NCBI GenBank assembly: GCA_049281195.1
Contig: JBAPRR010000054.1
Span: 1-35,467, forward strand
Source: JBAPRR01 sp049281195
GTDB taxonomy: Bacteria; Actinomycetota; Acidimicrobiia; Acidimicrobiales; CAVXTF01
DNA: 35,467 bases
Reading direction: 5' to 3'
Each line of letters starts with the position of its first letter. Positions within the stretch are counted from its first letter, which is position 1. A program made the position numbers and the translations under genes. Under the pieces are notes generated by a model that was not told the origin of the DNA, ran no database searches, and saw nothing but the letters and a program-made list of their open reading frames with translations. Of the stretch, positions 1-6,285 are shown one piece after another.

Positions 1-295
1 CACGCATGCTGGTCATCAGGCCGAATCCCTGCTCCTCGATCGGCGACGTGAATTCCACGCCCTTCGTCTCGAGCTCAGACACGGTCTTGTTGATGTCGTC
101 ACACATCAGGTAGAGCTCGTGGTGGCCGCTCGATTCAGGATCTGTCGGGTGGATGCCGAGCTCTGCAGGCGGGAGCTTGAAGATCAACCACCCGCCGTGT
201 GCATCCACAAACGGAAAATCGAGAACGTCTCGGAAGAAGGCACGCGCCTGTTCGGGGTCCTCGGCATAGATGATCGAATGGCTGGCGATGATCAC
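1..295 (-). CDS. VOC-family (glyoxalase/dioxygenase-like) protein, C-terminus cut by window edge
   Basis: The minus-strand frame from the GTG at 295 runs open to base 1, giving about 98 residues without a stop. The translation begins VIIASHSIIYAEDPEQ and continues with DVLDFPFVDAHGGWLIF, then HHELYLMCDDI. This is the beta-alpha-beta pattern of a VOC half-domain (substrate hairpin, then an HxELYL strand that in the family often supplies a metal ligand). The substrate cannot be told; the family includes glyoxalase I, ring-cleavage dioxygenases and resistance proteins. The start is the GTG that overlaps the TGA of the upstream DinB-like gene in a GTGA junction, so the two are probably translationally coupled. 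The rest of the protein lies outside the window. Confidence 0.8.
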   Translation of the reverse strand, partial: MIIASHSIIYAEDPEQARAFFRDVLDFPFVDAHGGWLIFKLPPAELGIHPTDPESSGHHELYLMCDDINKTVSELETKGVEFTSPIEEQGFGLMTSMR

Positions 296-819
296 GTGTG
301 TGAGTTCCCCCTTGCCTGGCTCAGAACCCGTTTGAGATCTACCAGATGGTGTGCCGCTTCGTGGAGGGTGTGCCTTCCGAGCCACGACACGTCGCGCTCG
401 GTCGGAGCCGGAAAGTTGTAGATGCACTTGCGTGCCAGCTGTTCTGCGGAGAGTTGATCGAACACTCGCGAGAAGAGAGTCGCCGCGATCTCTATGGCGT
501 CGGCAACGTCGTCGACGCTCTCGTCACGGTAAGAGGCGAGGACCACACGCTCGTCCCGGTACATCGGAGCAAATCTGGGGCAGTCCTCGACCAGGGCCAG
601 AATGACGCGGTCGCGCTGTATCAAAAGAACGTCTCGTACATGGCATACGTACTCGAGCGCGGACCACACCGTAGGTGCGGGTCTGGTTCTGACCGTGGCG
701 CCCACGTCGGACTCCGCCAGCAGCTCTGCGTGCTCAGTAGCCAGGCGCTTCAGGCTCTCTGATACCGCGTCAGGGTCGACATCCCCGTAGCGGAAATCGC
801 ACTCGTTGCATTGCTCCAC
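292..819 (-). CDS. DinB/DUF664-like four-helix protein, putative metal-dependent thiol transferase family
   Basis: The product is 175 aa and mostly helical. Three histidines fit the metal-binding triad of the DinB/YfiT superfamily: H60 (ALEYVCHVRD) and the HxxxH pair H153/H157 (TLHEAAHH). Proven relatives are bacillithiol or mycothiol S-transferases and stress-induced proteins, so a thiol-dependent detoxification role is possible but unproved. The N-terminus has two cysteines (MEQCNEC) that are not part of the usual triad. The start is GTG at 819. It lies 27 nt after the stop of the methionine aminopeptidase and shares the GTGA overlap with the VOC gene, so it looks like the third or fourth gene of one minus-strand transcript. 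VOC and DinB proteins often neighbour each other in actinobacteria. Confidence 0.8.
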   Translation of the reverse strand: MEQCNECDFRYGDVDPDAVSESLKRLATEHAELLAESDVGATVRTRPAPTVWSALEYVCHVRDVLLIQRDRVILALVEDCPRFAPMYRDERVVLASYRDESVDDVADAIEIAATLFSRVFDQLSAEQLARKCIYNFPAPTERDVSWLGRHTLHEAAHHLVDLKRVLSQARGNSHT

Positions 820-846
820 AGTCCCAAGTGTTTCACCTGAAACCGA

Positions 847-1785
847 TCAGCACTGCGTCAGGATCTCCGCCCCCTCCGGCGTGACCAGCAGGGTGTGCTC
901 GAACTGGGCCGTTCTCTTGCCGTCCGCGGTAACTGCCGTCCATCCGTCCTCCCACGAGACGTGGCGCCAGTTGCCCATTGCGATCATCGGTTCGATGGTG
1001 AAGGTCATGCCCGGTTGCACGATCGTCTTCGCCGATGGCTCGTAATAGTGCGGGATCTGCGGCTTCGAGTGGAACACCTCTCCGACCCCATGCCCGCAGT
1101 ATGAACGGATGACGCTCAATCCGGCCGCGGTGGCGTGGCGTTCGATAGCTCGTCCGATGTCGTTGATCGGCCGGTTCGGGCTCACCGCTTCGATCCCGAG
1201 CTGCAGGCATTCTGCTGTCACCTGAATCAGCCGTTTCGAGTCCTCGTCGATCTGCCCGACGGCGTATGTGGCACTGGTATCTCCGTGAACGCCGTCGAAG
1301 TAGACCGTGACGTCAAGGTTCACGATGTCGCCGTCAGCGAGAGGGCGCGAGTCGGGGATCCCGTGGCAGATCACCTCGTTCACAGATGTGCAGATCGATT
1401 TCGGGTATCCCCTGTAGTTGAGCGGACTGGGGTAGGCACCCCGATCGAGCGTTTCTTTATGACAGATCGCATCGATCTCGTCGGTCGTGATTCCCGGTTC
1501 GACAGACTTCGCCGTCGCCTGGAGCACTTCAGCTGCGATCCGGCCGGCTTCTCTCATCTTGGCGATGATGTCGTCGCTCTTGACCATCGGTTCATCGATG
1601 AGCGAAGGACGACCCGACAGCGCATAGTCGGGCCTGGGAATCTGGTCAGGAACGGCTCGAGGCGGGGAGATCTGTCCGGGACGAACGCGGTCCCGGCTTT
1701 GCTGGTGGCAGCGCTTGTACTTCCGGCCGCTTCCGCACCAGCACGGATCGTTGGCGCGCGGTGGGGACTTCAGCTTCTGGTTCAT
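847..1785 (-). CDS. map: Type I methionine aminopeptidase with N-terminal SEC-C zinc motif
   Basis: The 312-aa enzyme removes the initiator methionine from nascent proteins. The catalytic domain (about 70-310) carries the expected active-site histidine and five metal ligands: H141 (ICHGIP), D158 (VNLDVT), D169 (HGDTS), H232 (YCGHGVG), E265 (FTIEP) and E296 (QFEHT). An N-terminal SEC-C motif (C15-W-C17...C26-H27, in DPCWCGSGRKYKRCH) precedes it; this short zinc finger is found on SecA and on some bacterial MetAPs, where it probably helps ribosome docking. I chose ATG 1785 over the longer frame because it overlaps the upstream HTH gene's TGA as ATGA and begins just before the SEC-C motif. A basic, proline-rich linker (about 31-60) joins the domains. 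Confidence 0.93.
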   Translation of the reverse strand: MNQKLKSPPRANDPCWCGSGRKYKRCHQQSRDRVRPGQISPPRAVPDQIPRPDYALSGRPSLIDEPMVKSDDIIAKMREAGRIAAEVLQATAKSVEPGITTDEIDAICHKETLDRGAYPSPLNYRGYPKSICTSVNEVICHGIPDSRPLADGDIVNLDVTVYFDGVHGDTSATYAVGQIDEDSKRLIQVTAECLQLGIEAVSPNRPINDIGRAIERHATAAGLSVIRSYCGHGVGEVFHSKPQIPHYYEPSAKTIVQPGMTFTIEPMIAMGNWRHVSWEDGWTAVTADGKRTAQFEHTLLVTPEGAEILTQC

Positions 1786-1988
1786 GACGAGCGCCTGTTC
1801 TGGGCCCAGGCAACCATGTGCGGCCGCAGCCACAGCTTCGGTCGACCCGGTCCCAGGTCCAATACCGGCTTCGGCATATCGGGATAGCGCCGCTGGTACG
1901 TGCTGACGCTGTTCGAGTGACGCAGACCGAGGAGGTCGGCCAGTTCCTGTGCGTCGGCGAGATCTTCAGTTCTGACTGTGGGTGTCAC
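1782..1988 (-). CDS. Small excisionase/AlpA-like helix-turn-helix protein
   Basis: This 68-aa protein has a predicted winged-helix segment: ELADLLGLRHSNSVSTYQRR, followed by YPDMPKPV and GRPKLWLRPHMVAWA. The order (recognition helix, MPKP-type turn, then GRxKLW(L)R strand and a final W-containing helix) resembles AlpA/excisionase-type DNA-binding proteins. Its stop overlaps the ATG of map by four bases, so map expression is probably coupled to it. The GTG at 1988 has no Shine-Dalgarno, but TAGACT stands 7 nt upstream, which suggests a leaderless mRNA. The DNA target is unknown. It could be a local regulator or an orphan that simply shares the transcript. Confidence 0.7.
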   Translation of the reverse strand: MTPTVRTEDLADAQELADLLGLRHSNSVSTYQRRYPDMPKPVLDLGPGRPKLWLRPHMVAWAQNRRSS

Positions 1989-1995
1989 CCACGCG

Positions 1996-2001
1996 AGTCT
2001 A
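1996..2001 (-). promoter_or_regulatory. Probable -10 element (TAGACT) for a leaderless transcript of the HTH-map operon
   Basis: On the minus strand TAGACT matches the actinobacterial TANNNT -10 and ends 7 nt before the GTG at 1988. Transcription would therefore begin at or next to the start codon. No purine-rich ribosome binding site lies in between, and no clear -35 is visible. Confidence 0.45.
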
Positions 2002-2031
2002 TACCGTTAGACATCTCGTATCGCTGGGCAG

Positions 2032-2823
2032 TCAGTGCCGCCGCTTCCACCAGGCGAAGGTTCTTCCGAAGGCATACGAGACGGCACCCAAGCTCCCCAC
2101 GAAAAAGCCGATCGGCCAGTTGGATTCGAAGGAGATCGCGATCGATGCCCACACGGTCAAAAGTGCGATGGCCACCGAAAGCCCCATTGCCACAGAGGGC
2201 CGGTCGGTGAATGAGCGGGCTGCCGCAGGAGGCCCGATCATCAGGCTGAAGATCAACAGTGCCCCCACGACGGGGACGGTCATGGCCGTGGCCAAAGCGA
2301 CCACGACAAGGAAGATCGTGTCGATCCGTTGAACGCGCAATCCCTGAGCTTCTGCGATCCCCGGAACCACAGACGTCATGATGAGCGGCCGGTACAGGAC
2401 CGCGATCGAGACGATGCATACGATCCCGAGAATTGCCACGGGCAGGATCTCGTTGCTGGAGATTCCGAGCACCTCACCGAACAGCAGCGAGAAGATCTCC
2501 GGCTCGTACTCGGTCGTCTGACTCAGGAACAGAGCACCGAGAGCAAGCATGACTACGAGACCGAGAGCTGTGACCACGTCGCGCCTGCCCTTGCGGGACA
2601 AAGCACTTATGCCCAGTGCGGCCAGCACCGAGAATGTTCCCAGTCCGAAGAGGACGTTGACTCCTATGAGGCTTGCACCGGCTGCTCCGGCGAAGGCACC
2701 GTTCGGGATCGCGTGCGCGTTGAAGGCCGATCCGCGAAGCACGACGAAGAACCCCACCACTCCGGCGATCACCGCGACCAACGTCGCGACGATCCACGCA
2801 TTGATCATGAATCCTGCGAACAC
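2032..2823 (-). CDS. ABC-3 family metal-ion transporter permease (distal gene)
   Basis: The 263-aa integral membrane protein has about eight hydrophobic segments from WIVATLVAVIAGVVGFFVVL to the end. It contains the ABC-3 family features GSAFNAHAIPNGAFAGAA near residue 35 and GALLIFSLMIGPPAAA near 200. The family (ZnuB/MntB/SitC/TroC) imports zinc, manganese or iron. It is the third gene of the ATPase-permease-permease unit, and its start (GTG 2823, or ATG 2808) overlaps the previous permease, so a heterodimeric membrane channel as in SitCD/TroCD/MntBC types is likely. Metal specificity cannot be read from the sequence. No substrate-binding lipoprotein gene is present nearby. Confidence 0.88.
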   Translation of the reverse strand: MFAGFMINAWIVATLVAVIAGVVGFFVVLRGSAFNAHAIPNGAFAGAAGASLIGVNVLFGLGTFSVLAALGISALSRKGRRDVVTALGLVVMLALGALFLSQTTEYEPEIFSLLFGEVLGISSNEILPVAILGIVCIVSIAVLYRPLIMTSVVPGIAEAQGLRVQRIDTIFLVVVALATAMTVPVVGALLIFSLMIGPPAAARSFTDRPSVAMGLSVAIALLTVWASIAISFESNWPIGFFVGSLGAVSYAFGRTFAWWKRRH

Positions 2824-3683
2824 CCGGAGCCCTTTTCACATGGTGTCCTTTTGATCTCGGTGGCCACGTAACCGAGGAAGACGAGCGTCACAATGAAGAA
2901 GCTGACAGGCCACGATGCGTGGCTCTGCGACCAGTAGTAGCTGTCGTACGCCAGGACGATGCCTGCAAGCGTGGCTGAGACACCGATGACACAGGCCCAC
3001 ACCGCCGCCGTTGCGAGCCGAGCCGAGACCCGTAATGCGATGGCCGCGGGGCCGATCAGCAAAGCGGTGGACAGGATCGCTCCGATCGCGAGCGAAGAGA
3101 GTCCCACAGCCAACGCCAGGGCGAGCATGTAGAGAGCCCCGATGGCCCGGACCGGGACCCCGTGCGCGGAGGCTATGTCGACGTTGACCGATGACAGAAG
3201 GAGGGGGCGCTGGATAATCGCCATGATGGCGATGCATGCCACGCTGAAAACCACGACGATCGGGAGAGTCGAGGACTGCGGGCTGAAGATCGACCCGAAA
3301 AGGATTTGTTGACTAGCTCCGGTGGTCGAGGTGTCGGTCGTTCCGAGATATAGAAAGAGCGCTGCCAGGCCCATCGACGCCCCGAGCACGATCCCTGTGG
3401 CCAGATCGCGCCGCCGGGCATTGCGGATCCCCAGCATTTCCATGGCACCGGCCCCCACCACGCCTCCTCCCACGAAGCCGAAGATGGGGTTGATGCCGGC
3501 CAGGAAGGCTCCCGAACCCCCCGCGGTCGACACGTCGGAGAGCGAATGTCCGGCGAACGATTGTCCGCGAATGGCGGTGAACATCCCGACCACGGCAGAG
3601 ACGATGGCTACCGGGATGCCGATCAGGGCCGCTTGTCGTACAGGTTGGCTCGAGAACAAGCCCGGTTCGAACAGCCAGTGCAA
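2805..3683 (-). CDS. ABC-3 family metal-ion transporter permease (proximal gene)
   Basis: The 292-aa membrane protein starts with a TTG at 3683, two bases after the ATPase stop, with GGAAGTGG upstream as a plausible ribosome site. It has about eight membrane spans and the family signatures GQSFAGHSLSDVSTAGGSGA (about 40-59) and ILSTALLIGPAAIALR (about 205-220). The C-terminus (TPCEKGSGCSQDS) is polar and carries two cysteines not typical of the family. It should pair with the second permease as the membrane part of a zinc/manganese/iron importer. The rare TTG start may keep it below the ATPase in expression, but that is only an inference. Confidence 0.88.
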   Translation of the reverse strand: MHWLFEPGLFSSQPVRQAALIGIPVAIVSAVVGMFTAIRGQSFAGHSLSDVSTAGGSGAFLAGINPIFGFVGGGVVGAGAMEMLGIRNARRRDLATGIVLGASMGLAALFLYLGTTDTSTTGASQQILFGSIFSPQSSTLPIVVVFSVACIAIMAIIQRPLLLSSVNVDIASAHGVPVRAIGALYMLALALAVGLSSLAIGAILSTALLIGPAAIALRVSARLATAAVWACVIGVSATLAGIVLAYDSYYWSQSHASWPVSFFIVTLVFLGYVATEIKRTPCEKGSGCSQDS

Positions 3684-3685
3684 TC

Positions 3686-4483
3686 TCAGACCACTTCCAT
3701 CGCCAGTGTCTCCATCGGCCCGGCGACGACGATCACCCTGCCGTGGAGAACATGGACGTGAACCTCGTAGCCGTAAAGAGCGCTCAACACATCGTCGCGA
3801 ACGACCTCCTGCGTCGTTCCGCTCGCCGCCCTGCCATGCGCGAGATAGACGATCCTGTCCATGACAGGCAGTAGAGGGTTCATCTCGTGGGCCGAGAGCA
3901 ACACGGCGATCTGATTTTGGTGGGCGATCTTGTCCAGTAGCGCCACCACCTCCTGAGCGCTCTTGATGTCGAGGTTCGCCAAGGGCTCGTCGAGCAACAG
4001 CAGCCTCGGACTACCGATGAGAGCCTGCGCTATCAGCACGCGCTGCTGTTCTCCACCGGACAGATTGCCGACGCGCGTGTCGGCGAACCTTTCGGCGTCA
4101 ACCGAATGGAGCATCTCGTCGACCAATTGGCGGCGTTGCTTGGACGGCCGGGGGATCCCGAATCGGTGGCCGTCGATTCCGAGCGCCACCAGGTCGCGGG
4201 CGCGAAGCGGCATATCCGGATCGAGGAGAACCTTTTGCGGGACATAGCCGATCGTGCGCACCCGACGGTTGCGGGGGACACCGTCGAGGAGCACCCGGCC
4301 GCTCGCGGGCCGCTCCAGCCCCAGGATGACCCGCATCAGCGTGGTCTTCCCTGCGCCGTTGGAGCCGATCAATCCGGTGAATTCACCGGCGCGAACCGCG
4401 AATCCCACATCGTCGAGGATCTTGCGGCCTCCCAATGAGACGTTCAGGTTCTCGACGGACAAAAGAGAGGTCTCGTCGGTCAC
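3686..4483 (-). CDS. Metal-ion ABC transporter ATP-binding protein (ZnuC/MntA-like)
   Basis: This 265-aa ABC ATPase has every catalytic motif: Walker A GSNGAGKT (40-47), Q-loop at Q83, signature LSGGEQ (141-146), Walker B LLLLDEP (161-167) and H-loop H199 (LLSAHEM). The histidines in the C-terminal tail (EVHVHVLHGR) could touch metal, but that is speculative. It is the first gene of the three-gene operon and powers uptake through the two permeases that follow. The start is GTG 4483; only 6 nt separate it from a TAGGTT -10, so the mRNA is probably leaderless. A 15-bp perfect palindrome fills the promoter spacer, pointing to repression by the divergent Fur-family protein. Confidence 0.92.
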   Translation of the reverse strand: MTDETSLLSVENLNVSLGGRKILDDVGFAVRAGEFTGLIGSNGAGKTTLMRVILGLERPASGRVLLDGVPRNRRVRTIGYVPQKVLLDPDMPLRARDLVALGIDGHRFGIPRPSKQRRQLVDEMLHSVDAERFADTRVGNLSGGEQQRVLIAQALIGSPRLLLLDEPLANLDIKSAQEVVALLDKIAHQNQIAVLLSAHEMNPLLPVMDRIVYLAHGRAASGTTQEVVRDDVLSALYGYEVHVHVLHGRVIVVAGPMETLAMEVV

Positions 4484-4489
4484 GATCTC

Positions 4490-4519
4490 AACCTATCCTG
4501 AGACTGAGTCTCAATGCAA
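4490..4519 (-). promoter_or_regulatory. Promoter of the metal-uptake operon, leaderless
   Basis: On the minus strand TTGCAT (4519-4514) and TAGGTT (4495-4490) are spaced by 18 bp. They resemble -35 and actinobacterial -10 hexamers. Six nt then lead to the GTG at 4483, which predicts a transcript starting at the initiation codon. The whole spacer is occupied by the palindrome at 4499-4513. Confidence 0.6.
4499..4513. promoter_or_regulatory. Perfect 7-1-7 palindrome TGAGACTGAGTCTCA, candidate Fur-family operator
   Basis: The 15-bp site is TGAGACT-G-AGTCTCA, a flawless inverted repeat with one central base. That is the 7-1-7 geometry of Fur/Zur boxes (TGATAATNATTATCA type), with T-G-A and T-C-A ends kept but a different core. 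It lies between the divergent fur-like gene and the ABC operon and sits exactly in the spacer of the operon promoter; it also covers the -35 area expected for the regulator's own TATAAA at 4523-4528. Binding here could repress both genes. Confidence 0.7.
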
Positions 4520-4567
4520 GAATATAAACGGGACGGGTAGATTGAGTCACCGACCCAAGGAGGGCGC

Positions 4568-5017
4568 ATGTCAGCCGAACAGGCGGCCGACGACCTTCAT
4601 GTAGTGGCGGAAGCCAGGCTTCGCCAAGTTGATCAGCGCTACACGCCGGGTCGTCGCGCCCTGATCGACCTTCTTTCGAATGCCGGTCACCCGGTAAGCA
4701 TCGGTGACATCGCGGATCGTCTTCCCGAGCTTCCACGAAGTTCCGCCTACCGCCATCTGGTGGACCTCGAGGTGGCCGGTCTTGTGAGACGGGTCGCAGC
4801 CGGTGACGAGTTCGCCCGGTTCGAGCTGGCGGAGGACCTGACCGAGCACCATCACCACCTGGTGTGTATCAACTGCGGCCGCGTCATCGACGTCACACCT
4901 TCGGCGGAGTTCGAGCGGAACGTGACCAAGACCTTTGATCAGCTCGCGGCTGCGGAAGGCTTCGAACCACAGAGCCACAGGATCGACGTACTCGGTATCT
5001 GTTCTGACTGCCGCTAA
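4568..5017 (+). CDS. Fur-family metalloregulator (Zur/Fur-like)
   Basis: The 149-aa protein has an N-terminal winged helix (RYTPGRRALIDLL...SIGDIADRLPELPRSSAYRHL, about 24-75) and a C-terminal dimer domain. The metal-binding HHHHLVC motif is at 94-100, and two CxxC pairs (C100/C103 and C145/C148) should form the structural zinc site. The family uses Fe, Zn, Mn or peroxide as signal. Divergent position beside a metal ABC importer and the shared palindrome imply it represses uptake when metal is plentiful. Start ATG 4568 follows a strong AAGGAGGG site. Its stop overlaps that of the convergent citrate-synthase gene by four bases. Zur is somewhat favoured by the ABC-3 context, but Mn or Fe specificity remains open. 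Confidence 0.92.
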   Translation: MSAEQAADDLHVVAEARLRQVDQRYTPGRRALIDLLSNAGHPVSIGDIADRLPELPRSSAYRHLVDLEVAGLVRRVAAGDEFARFELAEDLTEHHHHLVCINCGRVIDVTPSAEFERNVTKTFDQLAAAEGFEPQSHRIDVLGICSDCR

Positions 5018-6168
5018 CCGCTCATCGAGTAGACGGCGCGCGCCCTGAAGCGCAGCCCTCGTTCATTCAGCTCTTCGAGATAGTGCGCGGTCCAACCGGC
5101 CAGCCTGGCCAGGGCGAAGATGGTCTGTCCGGCCGATGCCGGTAGACCGGCCGACCAGGTGATTGCCGCCAGCGCCAGGTCGATGTTTGGCCCGGGAACG
5201 GAAAGGGGAGTGCCTATGTCGATCAGGTCGTAGATGAGGTTCAACTGCCGTCGCGTTGCGACGCCTTCGAGGTGGGCCATCACCATGTCGAACCTCGGGT
5301 CTCCGCCGATGTACACGGTGTGCCCGAATCCGGGAACGATGCGCTGCCACCTGAGAGCGGCGTCGAGTGCGGGACCGGCACCCAATTCCTCAGCCTGAAC
5401 GAGGAGTCCGTGTGCGAGCTCACTGGCCGCGCCGTGGAGAGGACCGGCGAGCACACAGAGTCCAGCCGTCAACGCGTCGTAGATGTCGGCACGCGTCGAT
5501 GCGGCCACCCGCACCGCGAGAGTTGAAGTGGCCAGCTCGTGATCGGCAAGGGCCATGAGAGCGATGTCGACGACACGCGCCAGGGCCTTGTCATGCCTTC
5601 CGCTGAGAGCGAAAGCGACACGTTCCGAGATCGACCTCGGCGGAGTTTGGTGACCATCACCGAGCAGTTCGATACAAGTCGCAATCAACCGCTTCGACTT
5701 CTGTATGACCGCTTCGGGGCGCAGGTCCGACCGGAGTGGATCTGCCATCCCCGAAAACAGAAGTGCCCAACGGAATGCGTCGGTCGACGTGATCTTGCCT
5801 GTGGGCCATTCAGCCAACGCGTTCGCCGTCCACCCCGTCGGGTCGTGCTCCGCCTTCCAAAGATGCTCGGCGACCGTTTCAAACGTGGCCGTCTCGATGA
5901 GTGCTTCGACCGGGATCCCGCGGTATGCGGGACCGTCGTCCCGTATCTGGGTGACCCCGGTGGTGATTGAGGCGAGCCTGGTTTCCACCTTTCGCCCAAC
6001 TCGGGCCCGCTTCGCCAGTCGCTCTACGTCGTCAAGGGCGAACAGGCTCCGGCGCGACCCCTCAGCCGGGTGAGAGGGGAGAAGACCCCTGCTCACGTAG
6101 GCATAGAGCGTCGTCAGCTTCACTCCGAGGCGCCTGGCCGCCTCCTCGCTTTCGAGCATTCGAGGCAC
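5014..6168 (-). CDS. Citrate synthase-family protein with N-terminal helix-turn-helix domain
   Basis: The 384-aa protein joins a MerR/excisionase-like HTH (about 4-55: LESEEAARRLGVKLTTLYAY...GLLPSH...SRRSLFALDDVERL) to a citrate synthase domain (about 75-380). All three catalytic residues are recognisable: H210 (ADHELATST), H283 (GFGHTVY) and D330 (PNIDLALA). An active citrate or 2-methylcitrate synthase is therefore plausible. The HTH could make it a DNA-binding metabolic sensor or serve in oligomerisation. It is divergent from a second citrate synthase with CBS domains, with 117 bp between them. GTG 6168 has no Shine-Dalgarno but has TAGGGT 6 nt upstream, so leaderless translation is likely; ATG 6159 is an alternative. 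Confidence 0.9.
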   Translation of the reverse strand: MPRMLESEEAARRLGVKLTTLYAYVSRGLLPSHPAEGSRRSLFALDDVERLAKRARVGRKVETRLASITTGVTQIRDDGPAYRGIPVEALIETATFETVAEHLWKAEHDPTGWTANALAEWPTGKITSTDAFRWALLFSGMADPLRSDLRPEAVIQKSKRLIATCIELLGDGHQTPPRSISERVAFALSGRHDKALARVVDIALMALADHELATSTLAVRVAASTRADIYDALTAGLCVLAGPLHGAASELAHGLLVQAEELGAGPALDAALRWQRIVPGFGHTVYIGGDPRFDMVMAHLEGVATRRQLNLIYDLIDIGTPLSVPGPNIDLALAAITWSAGLPASAGQTIFALARLAGWTAHYLEELNERGLRFRARAVYSMSG

Positions 6169-6174
6169 GTTCCG

Positions 6175-6180
6175 ACCCTA
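6175..6180 (-). promoter_or_regulatory. Probable -10 (TAGGGT) for leaderless transcription of the HTH-citrate synthase
   Basis: TAGGGT on the minus strand ends 6 nt before GTG 6168, the same layout as the metal operon. The rest of the 117-bp divergent region is AT-richer than its surroundings. It holds a TTGA-N5-TCAA dyad at 6188-6200 and ATTGCCAAT at 6211-6219, possible sites for the HTH protein. A plus-strand promoter TTGCCA (6212-6217)-17 bp-TACCGA (6235-6240) may serve the CBS gene. Confidence 0.45.
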
Positions 6181-6285
6181 ATCGACATTGACTGGATCAA
6201 CATTTACAAGATTGCCAATAACGCTCATGATGAATACCGAGAGCCCAGAGAGACGAACACTGAGACTCCAAAGAGGAGAACGCGA

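Noticed and set aside
6070..6285. Upstream extension of the CBS-citrate synthase frame
   Set aside because: It runs antisense across the divergent HTH gene and the promoter region. ATG 6286 has its own GAGGAG site and starts the CBS domain.
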